From positions 16,796 to 80,795 of the forward strand of contig JABRWB010000058.1 of the NCBI GenBank assembly GCA_039961635.1: a DNA stretch of 64,000 nucleotides, read 5' to 3'. This document shows, piece after piece, positions 35,679 to 43,945 of this stretch (positions are counted from its first letter, which is position 1; each line of letters opens with the position of its first letter). Both the position numbers and the translations under genes were made by a program. The notes beneath the pieces are model-generated. The model worked only from the letters and a program-made list of their open reading frames with translations. It was not told the origin of the DNA and did no database searches. This DNA comes from a bacterium (GTDB taxonomy: Bacteria > 4484-113 > JAGGVC01).

Positions 35679-36419
35679 ATGTCTTCCGATAAATTTCCCC
35701 AGCATTTCTGGGGTCTCGTCGTCCTGTCCGCCGCGCTGGTCGTTTTCGCGGTTATCGCATCCGCCGCGGCGGTCAAAATCAAGCGCGCGAACGACCTGAT
35801 AACGGTCACCGGCTCGGCGAAACGCCAGATTACTTCGGACTACATAACCTGGGGCGGCTCGGTGTCGTTCCAGGCGCTGACGCAGCAGGCCGCGTACGCC
35901 GAAGTGGAGAAATATTCCGCGCGCGTCCGGCAGTTTTTCAAGGACAAGGGCGTGCCCGACGAGTGGATAACGTTCAATCCGCTCCAGAGCGAGCGCTACG
36001 TGATCACCGACAAGCACGCGGACGGCAGCGAAACTCGCCACTGGGAGTACAGCATCACCCAGACTTTCGAAGTGAAGGGTGAGGACGTCGCCGCAATCGA
36101 GGCGCTGCCCGGAGAAATAGCTGTGCTGTTGAACGAGGGGATTCCGCTTGAGTCGTGGGCGCCGCAATACTTGTACACCAAGCTTGCGGATATCCGCGGC
36201 GAGCTTCTGGCGGAGGCGACCAAGGACGCGAAGAGCCGCGCCAAGGCGATCGCCGAAAGCGCGGGGGGCAGGGTCGGCTCGGTTCGCCAGGCGCGGATGG
36301 GCGTGTTCCAGATTACGCCGCGGTTCTCTACCGAAGTGTCGGATTACGGAATGTACGATACTTCTTCGCTGCAAAAGGACGTGACCGCGGTGGTGTCGAT
36401 CACGTTCGCGGTGGAGTAG
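35679..36419 (+). CDS. SIMPL-domain (DUF541) protein
   Basis: 246 residues from ATG 35679, chosen because AGGAGG lies six bases before it. One N-terminal membrane segment (WGLVVLSAALVVFAVIASAAAVKI) anchors the protein. The SIMPL domain shows LITVTGSAKRQITSDYITWGGSVSF at the N-terminus, YSITQTFEVKGEDVAAI in the middle, and ATKDAKSRAKAIAESAGGRVG, a family hallmark, near the C-terminus. DUF541/BP26 proteins are periplasmic or surface oligomers linked to oxidative stress and outer-membrane integrity. The phosphodiester glycosidase gene follows after 13 bases. Confidence 0.88.
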   Translation: MSSDKFPQHFWGLVVLSAALVVFAVIASAAAVKIKRANDLITVTGSAKRQITSDYITWGGSVSFQALTQQAAYAEVEKYSARVRQFFKDKGVPDEWITFNPLQSERYVITDKHADGSETRHWEYSITQTFEVKGEDVAAIEALPGEIAVLLNEGIPLESWAPQYLYTKLADIRGELLAEATKDAKSRAKAIAESAGGRVGSVRQARMGVFQITPRFSTEVSDYGMYDTSSLQKDVTAVVSITFAVE

Positions 36420-36432
36420 CTCGGAGGAGAAA

Positions 36433-37515
36433 ATGAAAAAGATCGCGGTTGCATCGCTGGCGGCTTGGATTTTGTGGCTCCCAATATCCGCGCCCGTGTG
36501 CGCGCAGCCCTCGGTTGTATCGAAAAAAATCGAGGCGGGCGGAAAATCCTTTCAGGTGAACGTAGTCCGCGCGCCGCTGTCGCTGTACCGGCCGAAGGTG
36601 CTGCTTGCGAAGGGCAAGGTTGGCGCGACTGCGACTCTGGAAGAGATGGCCGTGGGCGCGGGCGCGGCCGCGGCGATAAACGGCAGCTTTTTCGACGCGT
36701 ATTCCAAGGACGAAATAAAGTCGCCGTATCACAACTTGATCACGGGGGGAGCGGTTGCGCACATCGGCGATACGGGGACGACGCTTGGATTCGCGGAGGA
36801 CGGGGGATACCTGATGGAGCGGCTGAAGATCCGCATCAAGGGCGGGCTGGATTCAAACTACGGCTGGCCGGACGACTGGTACGCGTTCCTTCTGAACCAC
36901 ACCGCGGAGCAGGCGAGCGTCGCGGCCGTGTACAACTCGCTGTGGGCGGGCGACTCCACCCCCGCGAAGGGAACGCAGATAGCCGTCGGAAGCGACTACA
37001 AGGTAAAGGAATCCGGCGCAGGGCCGATGCTGATTCCGAAAGGCGGATTCGTGATAGTGTTTTCGGGGGGGGAGGAGTACCTTGCCAAGAAATTTCTCTC
37101 CGGGCGGATTGTGAACGTTCGCTGGACGTTTGCGGATGCGGGCGCGCCTCGCGGCAGCGAAGATCATTCCGCCGCGTTCTGGTCGAAATGCACGGAGGCG
37201 GTGGGATGCGGGCCGCGGCTCGTCGCCGGCGGCGCGGTCGCGTACAAGCCGGAAGCCGAAGGATTCATGAGTCCCAAAATCCTGACGAACACCGGCGCGC
37301 GCAGCGCTGTGGGCGTCACCGCGGGCGGCGAGATATTGTTGGTCACTTGTGGAAGCGCGACGGTGCGCCAGATGGCGGACGTGATGCTTGCTTTGGGCGC
37401 GTACGACGCGATTAATTTGGACGGCGGCGCGTCGAGCGGACTGTGGGCGGACGGGAAATACGCGACGGCGCCGGGCAGAGAGCTTTCGAACGCGCTGGCG
37501 CTGGTGGCGAGGTAG
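36433..37515 (+). CDS. Secreted phosphodiester glycosidase (NAGPA-like) domain protein
   Basis: 360 residues from ATG 36433 behind GGAGGAG. The signal peptide is AVASLAAWILWLPISAPVCAQ. The domain matches the NAGPA/phosphodiester-glycosidase family: AAINGSFFDAY near the N-terminus, GPRLVAGG in the middle, ARSAVGVTAGGEILLVT, then AINLDGGASSGLWADGKY near the end, with the conserved NLDGG. Bacterial members cleave sugar-phosphodiester links in cell-wall polymers or exopolysaccharide. It is 13 bases after the SIMPL gene and probably cotranscribed. A G8 run at 37065-37072 lies inside. Confidence 0.85.
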   Translation: MKKIAVASLAAWILWLPISAPVCAQPSVVSKKIEAGGKSFQVNVVRAPLSLYRPKVLLAKGKVGATATLEEMAVGAGAAAAINGSFFDAYSKDEIKSPYHNLITGGAVAHIGDTGTTLGFAEDGGYLMERLKIRIKGGLDSNYGWPDDWYAFLLNHTAEQASVAAVYNSLWAGDSTPAKGTQIAVGSDYKVKESGAGPMLIPKGGFVIVFSGGEEYLAKKFLSGRIVNVRWTFADAGAPRGSEDHSAAFWSKCTEAVGCGPRLVAGGAVAYKPEAEGFMSPKILTNTGARSAVGVTAGGEILLVTCGSATVRQMADVMLALGAYDAINLDGGASSGLWADGKYATAPGRELSNALALVAR

Positions 37516-37799
37516 GCTGCCAAGCAAAGATTAGGTAATTTCGCCGATGGATTCGAGGTGCGCGTTGCTGCCGGCTTCGAATTTCCTTTAGACTACGATT
37601 TCGCAATCACTTTGCTTGCCGTCGAAAAGATTATGCCCCGGTTTGGCAAATCGGGGCAAGGCTGTCGTCCGCATAAAACTTGCGTTGGGCGGAGCGCATG
37701 GATACCGGAATTCATCTTCGATGTTCAGGCATTGACGCCGAAGCGGCTTTGCGGGATCGGGGCGGGGCGCAGTTTGGACAACGGCGCTTAAAATCGTGC
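37516..37799. other. Non-coding stretch upstream of the pheT promoter
   Basis: Together with the pheT leader this makes a 358-base gap between genes. Nothing gene-like, and no T-box pattern (specifier loop, AGGGUGGNACCGCG), was recognised in it. Confidence 0.4.
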
Positions 37800-37856
37800 T
37801 TGCATTCACTCCCCCCCCTGCTATAATGCGGGCGCGGCGGAGGTTTGGCCGCCGCG
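37800..37856 (+). promoter_or_regulatory. pheT promoter with 5'-terminal hairpin
   Basis: TTGCAT (37800-37805), a 16-base spacer containing C8, and extended -10 TGC-TATAAT (-10 at 37822-37827). Five bases later CGCGGCGG (37833-37840) pairs perfectly with CCGCCGCG (37849-37856) across an eight-base loop. The ATG is at 37874. Confidence 0.7.
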
Positions 37857-37873
37857 TATCGCGGAGTGGAACG

Positions 37874-40378
37874 ATGAAAGTCCTTCTTTCCTGGCTTAGG
37901 GAGTTTGTGGATTTCCGGCTGGAAGCGGCCGAGATCGCGCGCGGCCTGACGATGCAGGGCACCGAGGCCGAGGGCTTTACATGTTTCAGCGCGTATTTTA
38001 CGGAAGGCTGCGTAGCCGCCAGGGTGCGGGCGGAAAAAGGCGAGGAGGACGAAGGGGTTTTCGGATACGAAATCGAAATTCCGGACGGGCGATTCCACGC
38101 GCGGTCGCGCGCGCGGCACATCCCCCCGGGATTCACGATTCTGGCGCGCGGCGGGGGCGGCCCGGGCGCGGTGTTTGAGATTCCGACGCTTGCCGAGCTG
38201 GGCCTGAATTCGCTGCGGTTCCCGCTGGTCATTCCCGATGCGCTCGGCTGGAACGGAGTGCGGGACGATGCGGTCTTGGAATTCGACACGTTGTCCAACC
38301 GCGGCGATCTGCTTTCGCATATAGGAATCGCGCGCGAAGTTTCGATTCTCACCGGCAATTCCTGGCGCGAACCCGCGGTGTTCGACGGCGCGGGCGCGAC
38401 GGATGAAAAAATCGCGCGGCCGATAAGGCTTGACGCGCCCGATCTGTGCCCTCGCTACATCGGGATGGGATTTTCCGAGCTGCGCATCGCGGATTCGCCC
38501 GACTGGATGTGGTACCGGCTCGCTTCACTCGGCGTCAATCCGATTTCGAACATCGTGGACATCACGAATTACGTGCTGATGGAGTTGGGCCAGCCGCTTC
38601 ACGCGTTCGATCCGGCGCGCCTCGACGGCGGGATTATCGTGCGGAGGGCGGCGGACGGCGAAAAGTTCACGGCAATAAATCACAACGAATACACGCTGGC
38701 GAAGGACAACCTGGTCATCGCCGACGAAAATAAAGCGGTCGCCATCGGCGGGGTGATGGGCGGCCTGGAAAGCGAGGTAACGGAAGAAACGCGCGAGCTG
38801 TTTTTGGAAAGCGCGTATTTCACGCCGGTCGGAATCAGGAAAACGTCCAAGCGCCTGGGGCTTATGAGCGATTCGTCGCTGCGGTTCGGGCGGGGGGTGG
38901 ATCCGGAAGGCACGCTGCGCGGAGCGCTTCGGTTCGCATATCTTGCGCACGAACTCGGCGCGGGGCGATTCGTGCCCGGCAGTTTCAGGGACGCTGATGA
39001 AAGACGCGCGGAGCCGCAATCAATATCGTTTGCACTTTCCAAGGTCGAGAGCCTTCTCGGCCTGAAACTCGCCGAAAATAAAATCACGGGGCTGCTTGAA
39101 TCAGCGGGATTCACGGTTTTTGGCAAGCCCCCGGTCGTTAGCGTGACGCCGCCGTCCTGGCGCGGCGATCTCGCGATCGCGGAGGACTTGGTCGAAGAAG
39201 TGCTTCGGCTGTACGGGTACTCTAAACTCGAACCATCAATGCCGACACTGCCGCTCGCCGCGGGGAGGTTCGAGGAATCGTTCGCCTGGGAGGCGCGGAT
39301 TCGCGATATCTGCCGCTCGATGGGATTGCAGGAAATACGCACTTATTCGCTTGTCAATCCCTCGGTCGGGAAAAGGTGGCAGGGAAGGGCGGAAGGCGCA
39401 CCAGCGGAGGATTGGTCGTATGTGGAGATCGCCAATCCGGACACGGCAGAAATGAGCGTGCTTCGGACTTCGCTCGCGCCCGGACTGGTCGAAGTCCTTA
39501 CGCTCAACCGGCGCAAGCATTCGGAGCCGATTCCCGTTTTTTACGAGGTGGGGCGTGTGTACCGCACAGGCGAGCCTTCGGCGGATTATGCGTATTCCAT
39601 TGATAGGAACGGGGCGAAGTATTTCGAGACACGGACGCTGGCGTTCATCGTAGGTGAAGATTCCGTCTCACCGGCGGCCGCCGGCCCCGAATTCGGGAAT
39701 GTATCACCGCTTTTCGCCGCAAAAGGAATTGTGCGGCGTCTGGTGAATGAACTCGTGAGCGATGGTGGATTTGCCGGTGCCGGCCCTGAATGTCCGCGGT
39801 GGCTCGAGCGCGACAGATCCGTAGCCGTTCTCGCATCGGGAAAAACGGTCGGATATGTGGGAATACTCCGCAACGAGCTTGACGCGATGGAAGGCGCGCG
39901 CGGAAGGATCGCCATCGCGGAAATCAATTTGGACGCGTTGCGTGCGGCAAGGGCGGATTTCCGCAGGGTAATTTCGCCTTCGCAATTTCCCGCGATTTTG
40001 CGCGACTTGGCGCTCGTTGTTCCGCTCGAAACACCTGCTGCGGAGCTTCTTACGACAATCCGCGACGCGGCGGGGGGGAGTCTTGCGGATGCGTTCGTGT
40101 TCGATCAGTTCACCGGCAAGCGACTGGCGCCTCGGGAAATCGGCGGCAAAACGGTTCCAGTAAAAAACCTTGCGTTCTCGCTTCGTTTTCAGCGCGCGGA
40201 CCGGACGTTGACGAACGACGAGGTGGACCGCGCGATCTTGTGCGTGCTTTCGTCGTCGTACGAAAAGCACGCGGCGGTCCTGCGCGACTACGAGCAGGTA
40301 AAAAGCGATTCGATTTTCGCCGATCCGGAGCTATGGGCAAAGGTGTTGGCGTTGTACCGCGCGTCCGCGCGCGAATAA
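37874..40378 (+). CDS. pheT: Phenylalanine--tRNA ligase beta subunit
   Basis: 834 residues from ATG 37874, where MKVLLSWLREFVDF, the normal PheT N-terminus, begins; the frame stays open upstream over the promoter. The EMAP-like tRNA-binding region (~residues 40-150) is present but diverged. B3/B4 editing and B5 domains follow: ISNIVDITNYVLMELGQPLHAFD, IGGVMGG, SSLRFGRGVDPEG, and WRGDLAIAEDLVEEVLRLYGY. The anticodon-binding domain is at the C-terminus (PAILRDLALVVP). Only the beta subunit is here; no pheS precedes it, so the two subunits are unlinked. It has its own promoter and hairpin leader. Confidence 0.96.
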   Translation: MKVLLSWLREFVDFRLEAAEIARGLTMQGTEAEGFTCFSAYFTEGCVAARVRAEKGEEDEGVFGYEIEIPDGRFHARSRARHIPPGFTILARGGGGPGAVFEIPTLAELGLNSLRFPLVIPDALGWNGVRDDAVLEFDTLSNRGDLLSHIGIAREVSILTGNSWREPAVFDGAGATDEKIARPIRLDAPDLCPRYIGMGFSELRIADSPDWMWYRLASLGVNPISNIVDITNYVLMELGQPLHAFDPARLDGGIIVRRAADGEKFTAINHNEYTLAKDNLVIADENKAVAIGGVMGGLESEVTEETRELFLESAYFTPVGIRKTSKRLGLMSDSSLRFGRGVDPEGTLRGALRFAYLAHELGAGRFVPGSFRDADERRAEPQSISFALSKVESLLGLKLAENKITGLLESAGFTVFGKPPVVSVTPPSWRGDLAIAEDLVEEVLRLYGYSKLEPSMPTLPLAAGRFEESFAWEARIRDICRSMGLQEIRTYSLVNPSVGKRWQGRAEGAPAEDWSYVEIANPDTAEMSVLRTSLAPGLVEVLTLNRRKHSEPIPVFYEVGRVYRTGEPSADYAYSIDRNGAKYFETRTLAFIVGEDSVSPAAAGPEFGNVSPLFAAKGIVRRLVNELVSDGGFAGAGPECPRWLERDRSVAVLASGKTVGYVGILRNELDAMEGARGRIAIAEINLDALRAARADFRRVISPSQFPAILRDLALVVPLETPAAELLTTIRDAAGGSLADAFVFDQFTGKRLAPREIGGKTVPVKNLAFSLRFQRADRTLTNDEVDRAILCVLSSSYEKHAAVLRDYEQVKSDSIFADPELWAKVLALYRASARE

Positions 40379-40409
40379 TTGTTCACAATCCCATGCAGGA
40401 GGTTTTGAA

Positions 40410-41060
40410 ATGGCAGCAAGTGGAAGCAAGGGCAGGTATGCGACAAAGAATTCGCATTTGTACGGACGCGGATTCAATCTGAAGCGCAAAACCGCGGTCG
40501 AATTCTGGCAGTACGGATTCAGCGATTTGATGGCGAACATCAACCGCGGCGTCTTCGCCAAGTGGATGGTGGCGTCCATATTGGGCGTCAAGCCGTCGCC
40601 GCGCGACGTGTTGCGGGAGTTCGACTTCGTTTACGAAGCCAAATCCCGGCCCGTGTCGGTTTTCGTCAAGGCGTCGGCGGTGCTTCAGGTGTGGGGGCCG
40701 ACCCGTCACTTCGAGTTCGACGGGATGAAACCCGACCGCTTAAAGAAGGACGGAATCACCTACACTGGAAAACGCTCTTTTTGGTCCGACCTGTACGTAT
40801 TCGCCGTACAGATGCACGAATCGGAGAAAGGCTGGGACGCTTTCGATCTCGACCAGTGGCGGTTCTGGGTGCTTCGCGCCAAAGACCTCGCCGCGGCGGA
40901 AAAGGCATCCGGCGCGGGCGACATGGTCACGATCGCGCTTGGGCGCGTGCGCAAGCTGTACACGCCGCTCGCCCGGCGCTACAACTTGCCCGATCCGCTT
41001 GAAGCATCCGACCTCAAGGATGCGATAGAAGTGCTCGCGTCCCGTCTAAGGACGGGGTAG
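40410..41060 (+). CDS. Conserved hypothetical protein
   Basis: 216 residues from ATG 40410 behind CAGGAGG. It is soluble, with no signal peptide. A mixed alpha/beta region contains KRKTAVEFWQYGFSDLMANINRGVFAKWMVA and VFVKASAVLQVWGPTRHFEF. The later part has WDAFDLDQWRFWVLRAKDLA, repeated Trp and acidic residues with a Glu-containing core that hints at a nuclease-like or nucleic-acid-binding protein, but no catalytic motif can be confirmed. It lies between pheT (31 bases upstream) and ribD (2 bases downstream), so it is probably part of a housekeeping operon. No function assigned. Confidence 0.6.
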   Translation: MAASGSKGRYATKNSHLYGRGFNLKRKTAVEFWQYGFSDLMANINRGVFAKWMVASILGVKPSPRDVLREFDFVYEAKSRPVSVFVKASAVLQVWGPTRHFEFDGMKPDRLKKDGITYTGKRSFWSDLYVFAVQMHESEKGWDAFDLDQWRFWVLRAKDLAAAEKASGAGDMVTIALGRVRKLYTPLARRYNLPDPLEASDLKDAIEVLASRLRTG

Positions 41061-41062
41061 GG

Positions 41063-42271
41063 TTGTCCAAGCGGGAATCGGATGCAGAGTTGATGCGGCG
41101 ATGCCTCGCGCTTGCGCGGCGCGGGCTGGGCTGGACGTCGCCAAATCCGCTGGTCGGATGCGTAATCGTGCGCGGCGGCGAGGTGCTTGCGGAGGGCGCG
41201 CATTTGGAGTTGGGCGGATTGCACGCGGAGCGCGCGGCGCTTCTTTCGCTGTCAAGCGCGGCGGATCGCGCGGCGGGAGTTATTACGCCGGGATGCGCCA
41301 AGGGCGCGGCGCTTTACTGCAATCTCGAACCGTGCTCGCACGAGGGGCGCCAGCCGCCTTGCGTGAACGCGATTATCGCCGCGGGAATTTCCGTGGTTGT
41401 CTGGGGCGCGGACGACGCGGATCCGCGCAGCGCGGGTTGCGCGCGCGCGATATTGGAAGCCGCGGGAATCGAAGTCGTTTCGGGAGTGCTGGAAGACGAA
41501 TGCCGGGATTTGAACGACGCGTTTTACCACCGGCATTCGCAACCACAAGATCGGCCGGGAGCGAGACGCCGAGCTTTCGTAGCGATAAAGGCCGCGGTTT
41601 CCGCAGACGGCAGAATCGCGGGGCCGGGCGGCGCTCCGGCGCAGATCACGGGGCCGCAGGCGCGCGCGTACGCGCATGAGCTGCGCCAAAAGTACGATGC
41701 GATTCTGATCGGCGCGGGGACGCTGCGGATGGACGATCCGCTGCTCACGGTCAGGCCGGATGTGCTTGCAGCGGACGGAATCGAAATCGAGCGGCCGCGC
41801 GATCCGGCGGCGATTGTTGTCACAGCATCCGGTGACCTGCCGCCAGAGGCAAAGTTGTTTCGTGCGAAACGCGCGGGCAGAATCCGGGATTGCGAAACCG
41901 GTGATGCGCAGGTGATTGTCGCTGCACCGGACGACGCCGTGCTTCCGGAATTGCCGCCGCATGTATCCGTTTTACGTGTTGAGAGATTGGCGGCGGGCGG
42001 GTTTGACTGGCAATCTCTGTTTGAAAAGCTGCCGGAGATGGGGATTTACTCGGTGCTGGTCGAAGGCGGAGCGAAGGTCTGGAGCGCACTGTTGGAGCGG
42101 GAATTTTGGGATAGGCTGCTCGTTTTCAAGTCCGGCCTTGAAATTGGCGCGGGTGTACCGGTGCCGGAAATAGTTAACTCCCGACTTCGTGGGAATGCCT
42201 TAGAAGGCATTCAAAGGGACGAAATTAAACTTGGAAACGACGTCGCCTCGTTTTTTCGCAAGCGGCCATAG
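41063..42271 (+). CDS. ribD: Bifunctional riboflavin deaminase/reductase
   Basis: 402 residues from TTG 41063. The N-terminal CMP/dCMP-deaminase-type zinc domain has HAERAAL (zinc His, catalytic Glu) and PCSHEGRQPPC (two zinc Cys); SPNPLVGCVIV is the RibD substrate loop. The C-terminal reductase domain, DHFR-like, shows AAVSADGRIAGPGG, YDAILIGAGTLRMDDPLLTVR and the late SVLVEGGAKVWSALLE. The enzyme deaminates and then reduces the pyrimidine intermediate in riboflavin synthesis. No other rib gene is nearby. The two-base gap to the upstream hypothetical gene suggests cotranscription. Confidence 0.94.
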   Translation: MSKRESDAELMRRCLALARRGLGWTSPNPLVGCVIVRGGEVLAEGAHLELGGLHAERAALLSLSSAADRAAGVITPGCAKGAALYCNLEPCSHEGRQPPCVNAIIAAGISVVVWGADDADPRSAGCARAILEAAGIEVVSGVLEDECRDLNDAFYHRHSQPQDRPGARRRAFVAIKAAVSADGRIAGPGGAPAQITGPQARAYAHELRQKYDAILIGAGTLRMDDPLLTVRPDVLAADGIEIERPRDPAAIVVTASGDLPPEAKLFRAKRAGRIRDCETGDAQVIVAAPDDAVLPELPPHVSVLRVERLAAGGFDWQSLFEKLPEMGIYSVLVEGGAKVWSALLEREFWDRLLVFKSGLEIGAGVPVPEIVNSRLRGNALEGIQRDEIKLGNDVASFFRKRP

Positions 42272-42295
42272 CCTTGGTCGAAAATCGTCTCCCTC

Positions 42296-42321
42296 TGGTA
42301 TAAATACCCGGCCCATCCGGG
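42296..42321 (+). promoter_or_regulatory. Promoter and leader hairpin of the thioredoxin gene
   Basis: Extended -10 TGG-TATAAA (-10 at 42299-42304), then CCCGG-CCCAT-CCGGG (42307-42321), a CTCTTTTT tract, GGAGG, and the ATG at 42340. The hairpin starts only two bases after the -10 box, so part of it may not be transcribed. Confidence 0.5.
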
Positions 42322-42339
42322 CTCTTTTTGGAGGATTTT

Positions 42340-42651
42340 ATGTCCAATCTGCCAAACATGACGCCTGAAAACGCCGACGAGATGCTGGCGACTACAAAGA
42401 CGCTCGTTCTCGACTTCGGCGCAACCTGTTGCGGCCCTTGCAAGCGCATCGGCCCGATAGTCGAAAAGTTCGCAGCAGACCACGCGGACAAGGTGGACGC
42501 GGGATACGTGGACGTCGGCGCGCATCCGGCGCTGGCCCAGCGCTTCGGCGTGATGGGCGTCCCCACCGTGATTATCTTCAAGGCAGGCAAAGAGGAGAAG
42601 CGCTTTGGCGCCAACTTGAACCTTCAGATGCTCGAAGCCGTCCTAAGCTGA
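42340..42651 (+). CDS. Thioredoxin-family protein with CCGPC active site
   Basis: 103 residues from ATG 42340 behind GGAGG. The chain has the thioredoxin fold order: LVLDFGATCCGPCKRIGPIVEKFA, then DAGYVDVGAHPALAQRFGVMGVPTVIIFKAGKEEKRF with the cis-Pro (GVPT). The usual WCGPC is changed to CCGPC, so the Trp before the redox pair is a third Cys. It is probably a cytoplasmic disulfide reductant. The DsbD/TlpA fusion gene follows after ten bases, which suggests it supplies electrons to that membrane protein. Confidence 0.9.
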   Translation: MSNLPNMTPENADEMLATTKTLVLDFGATCCGPCKRIGPIVEKFAADHADKVDAGYVDVGAHPALAQRFGVMGVPTVIIFKAGKEEKRFGANLNLQMLEAVLS

Positions 42652-42661
42652 GGCGAAAATT

Positions 42662-43945
42662 ATGGATTTGAACGCTCTTGGATCGTCCGTAAAGGATATG
42701 CTCATAACCGCCGGGCCGGTGCTCAAGTTCGCGCTGGCGCTTCTTGGCGGGATTTTGTCCAGTTTCACGCCTTGCGTGTTCCCGCTTCTGCCGATAACCG
42801 CGATAACCATCGGCGCGTCGAACACAAGCGGGACGCGCGGCCAGGCGTTCACGCTGAGCCTGACCTACGGAATCGGGCTTGCGATCGTTTACGCGATCCT
42901 GGGGCTTTTCGCGGGCGTAGTAGGCGCGTCGCTGGCCGCGGTCGCGAGCCACCCGATCGCGTACCTGCTTATCGCGCTGTTCTTCAGCTTCTTCGCGCTG
43001 ATGATGTTCGACATCTACACGATGCCGGTTCCGAACGCGCTGATCTCGGCCAGTGCGAACGCGCAGCAGAAGCGGGGATATTTCGCGGTCGCGCTGACAG
43101 GCGGGCTTTCGGGGCTTATCGCGGCGCCGTGCCTCGGGCCGGTCGTGCTGTTCATCCTCACTTACATCGCCAAGGAAGGCAATCCGGTCACCGGATTTTT
43201 CATGATGCTGCTTTATGCGTTCGGTGTAGCGTTCCTTCCGATGATCGTCGGGACGTTCGCCGGAGTCGCGTCGAGCCTGCAGAAAAAACAAGGCGCGTGG
43301 ATGACCGCGGTAAAGCACGTTTTCGGCTGGGCTTTCGTGCTTTTCGCGTTGTTCTACTCGTTCAAAGCGGGGCAGAATTTCGGCGGGTTGCCTTCAGCGT
43401 TGCCGGTGAATGCGTCTTCGGGTAGGCAAGCGCAGTCGCAAGTGAATAATGCCGCCGCGGAAGCGGAGTCGCAGCTTCTAGGCAAGGTGGTGTCCGTGGC
43501 GGAAGGCGACGTTCCGGCAAAGCCCGGGGACGCTCCAATCGACTTCGAATATTCCTACCGCGGCGAAACGAAAAAATTCTCGGATACTTTCGTTCCGGGC
43601 AAGGTGACCCTGCTAACGTTTTGGAGCACGAACTGCGCGATCTGCATCGAGGAAATGCCGCACCTTCTTGAGGTTTACAACAAGTACAAGGATCGCGGAT
43701 TCGTCGTGCTCAGCGTCAACACCAAGACCAATGAAACCCGGGCCACCGTCGAGAGGTTCATTTCGTCGCACGATATGCCTTATCCGATCGTGTTTGACGA
43801 GAATCACGAAATCTGGAAAGCGTATGACTTGTTCGGAACGCCCACAAATATTTTGGTTGACGGCTCGGGCAAAATAATTTACATCGATGCTCCGCTGCCA
43901 CAGGACATGGAAGGCCTAATAGAAAAGTCGCTTTCCGGGGCTTGA
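42662..43945 (+). CDS. CcdA/DsbD-like transmembrane domain fused to a TlpA-like thioredoxin
   Basis: 427 residues. The first ~245 form a DsbD/CcdA core with about six helices, including FTPCVFPLLPITAITIGAS (the conserved first Cys) and IAAPCLGPVVLFILTYIA (the second). A linker leads to a periplasmic TlpA/ResA-like domain with the redox motif FWSTNCAICIEEMPHLLEV (CAIC) and FGTPTNILVDG (cis-Pro). The fused protein carries electrons from cytoplasmic thioredoxin, probably the gene just upstream, across the membrane to a periplasmic reductant. Targets may include cytochrome c or outer-membrane protein cysteines. The ten-base gap makes an operon. Confidence 0.9.
   Translation: MDLNALGSSVKDMLITAGPVLKFALALLGGILSSFTPCVFPLLPITAITIGASNTSGTRGQAFTLSLTYGIGLAIVYAILGLFAGVVGASLAAVASHPIAYLLIALFFSFFALMMFDIYTMPVPNALISASANAQQKRGYFAVALTGGLSGLIAAPCLGPVVLFILTYIAKEGNPVTGFFMMLLYAFGVAFLPMIVGTFAGVASSLQKKQGAWMTAVKHVFGWAFVLFALFYSFKAGQNFGGLPSALPVNASSGRQAQSQVNNAAAEAESQLLGKVVSVAEGDVPAKPGDAPIDFEYSYRGETKKFSDTFVPGKVTLLTFWSTNCAICIEEMPHLLEVYNKYKDRGFVVLSVNTKTNETRATVERFISSHDMPYPIVFDENHEIWKAYDLFGTPTNILVDGSGKIIYIDAPLPQDMEGLIEKSLSGA

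Noticed and set aside
37516..37873. T-box riboswitch upstream of pheT
   Set aside because: The promoter lies only ~45 bases before the ATG and no T-box sequence is seen; the leader has just one hairpin.
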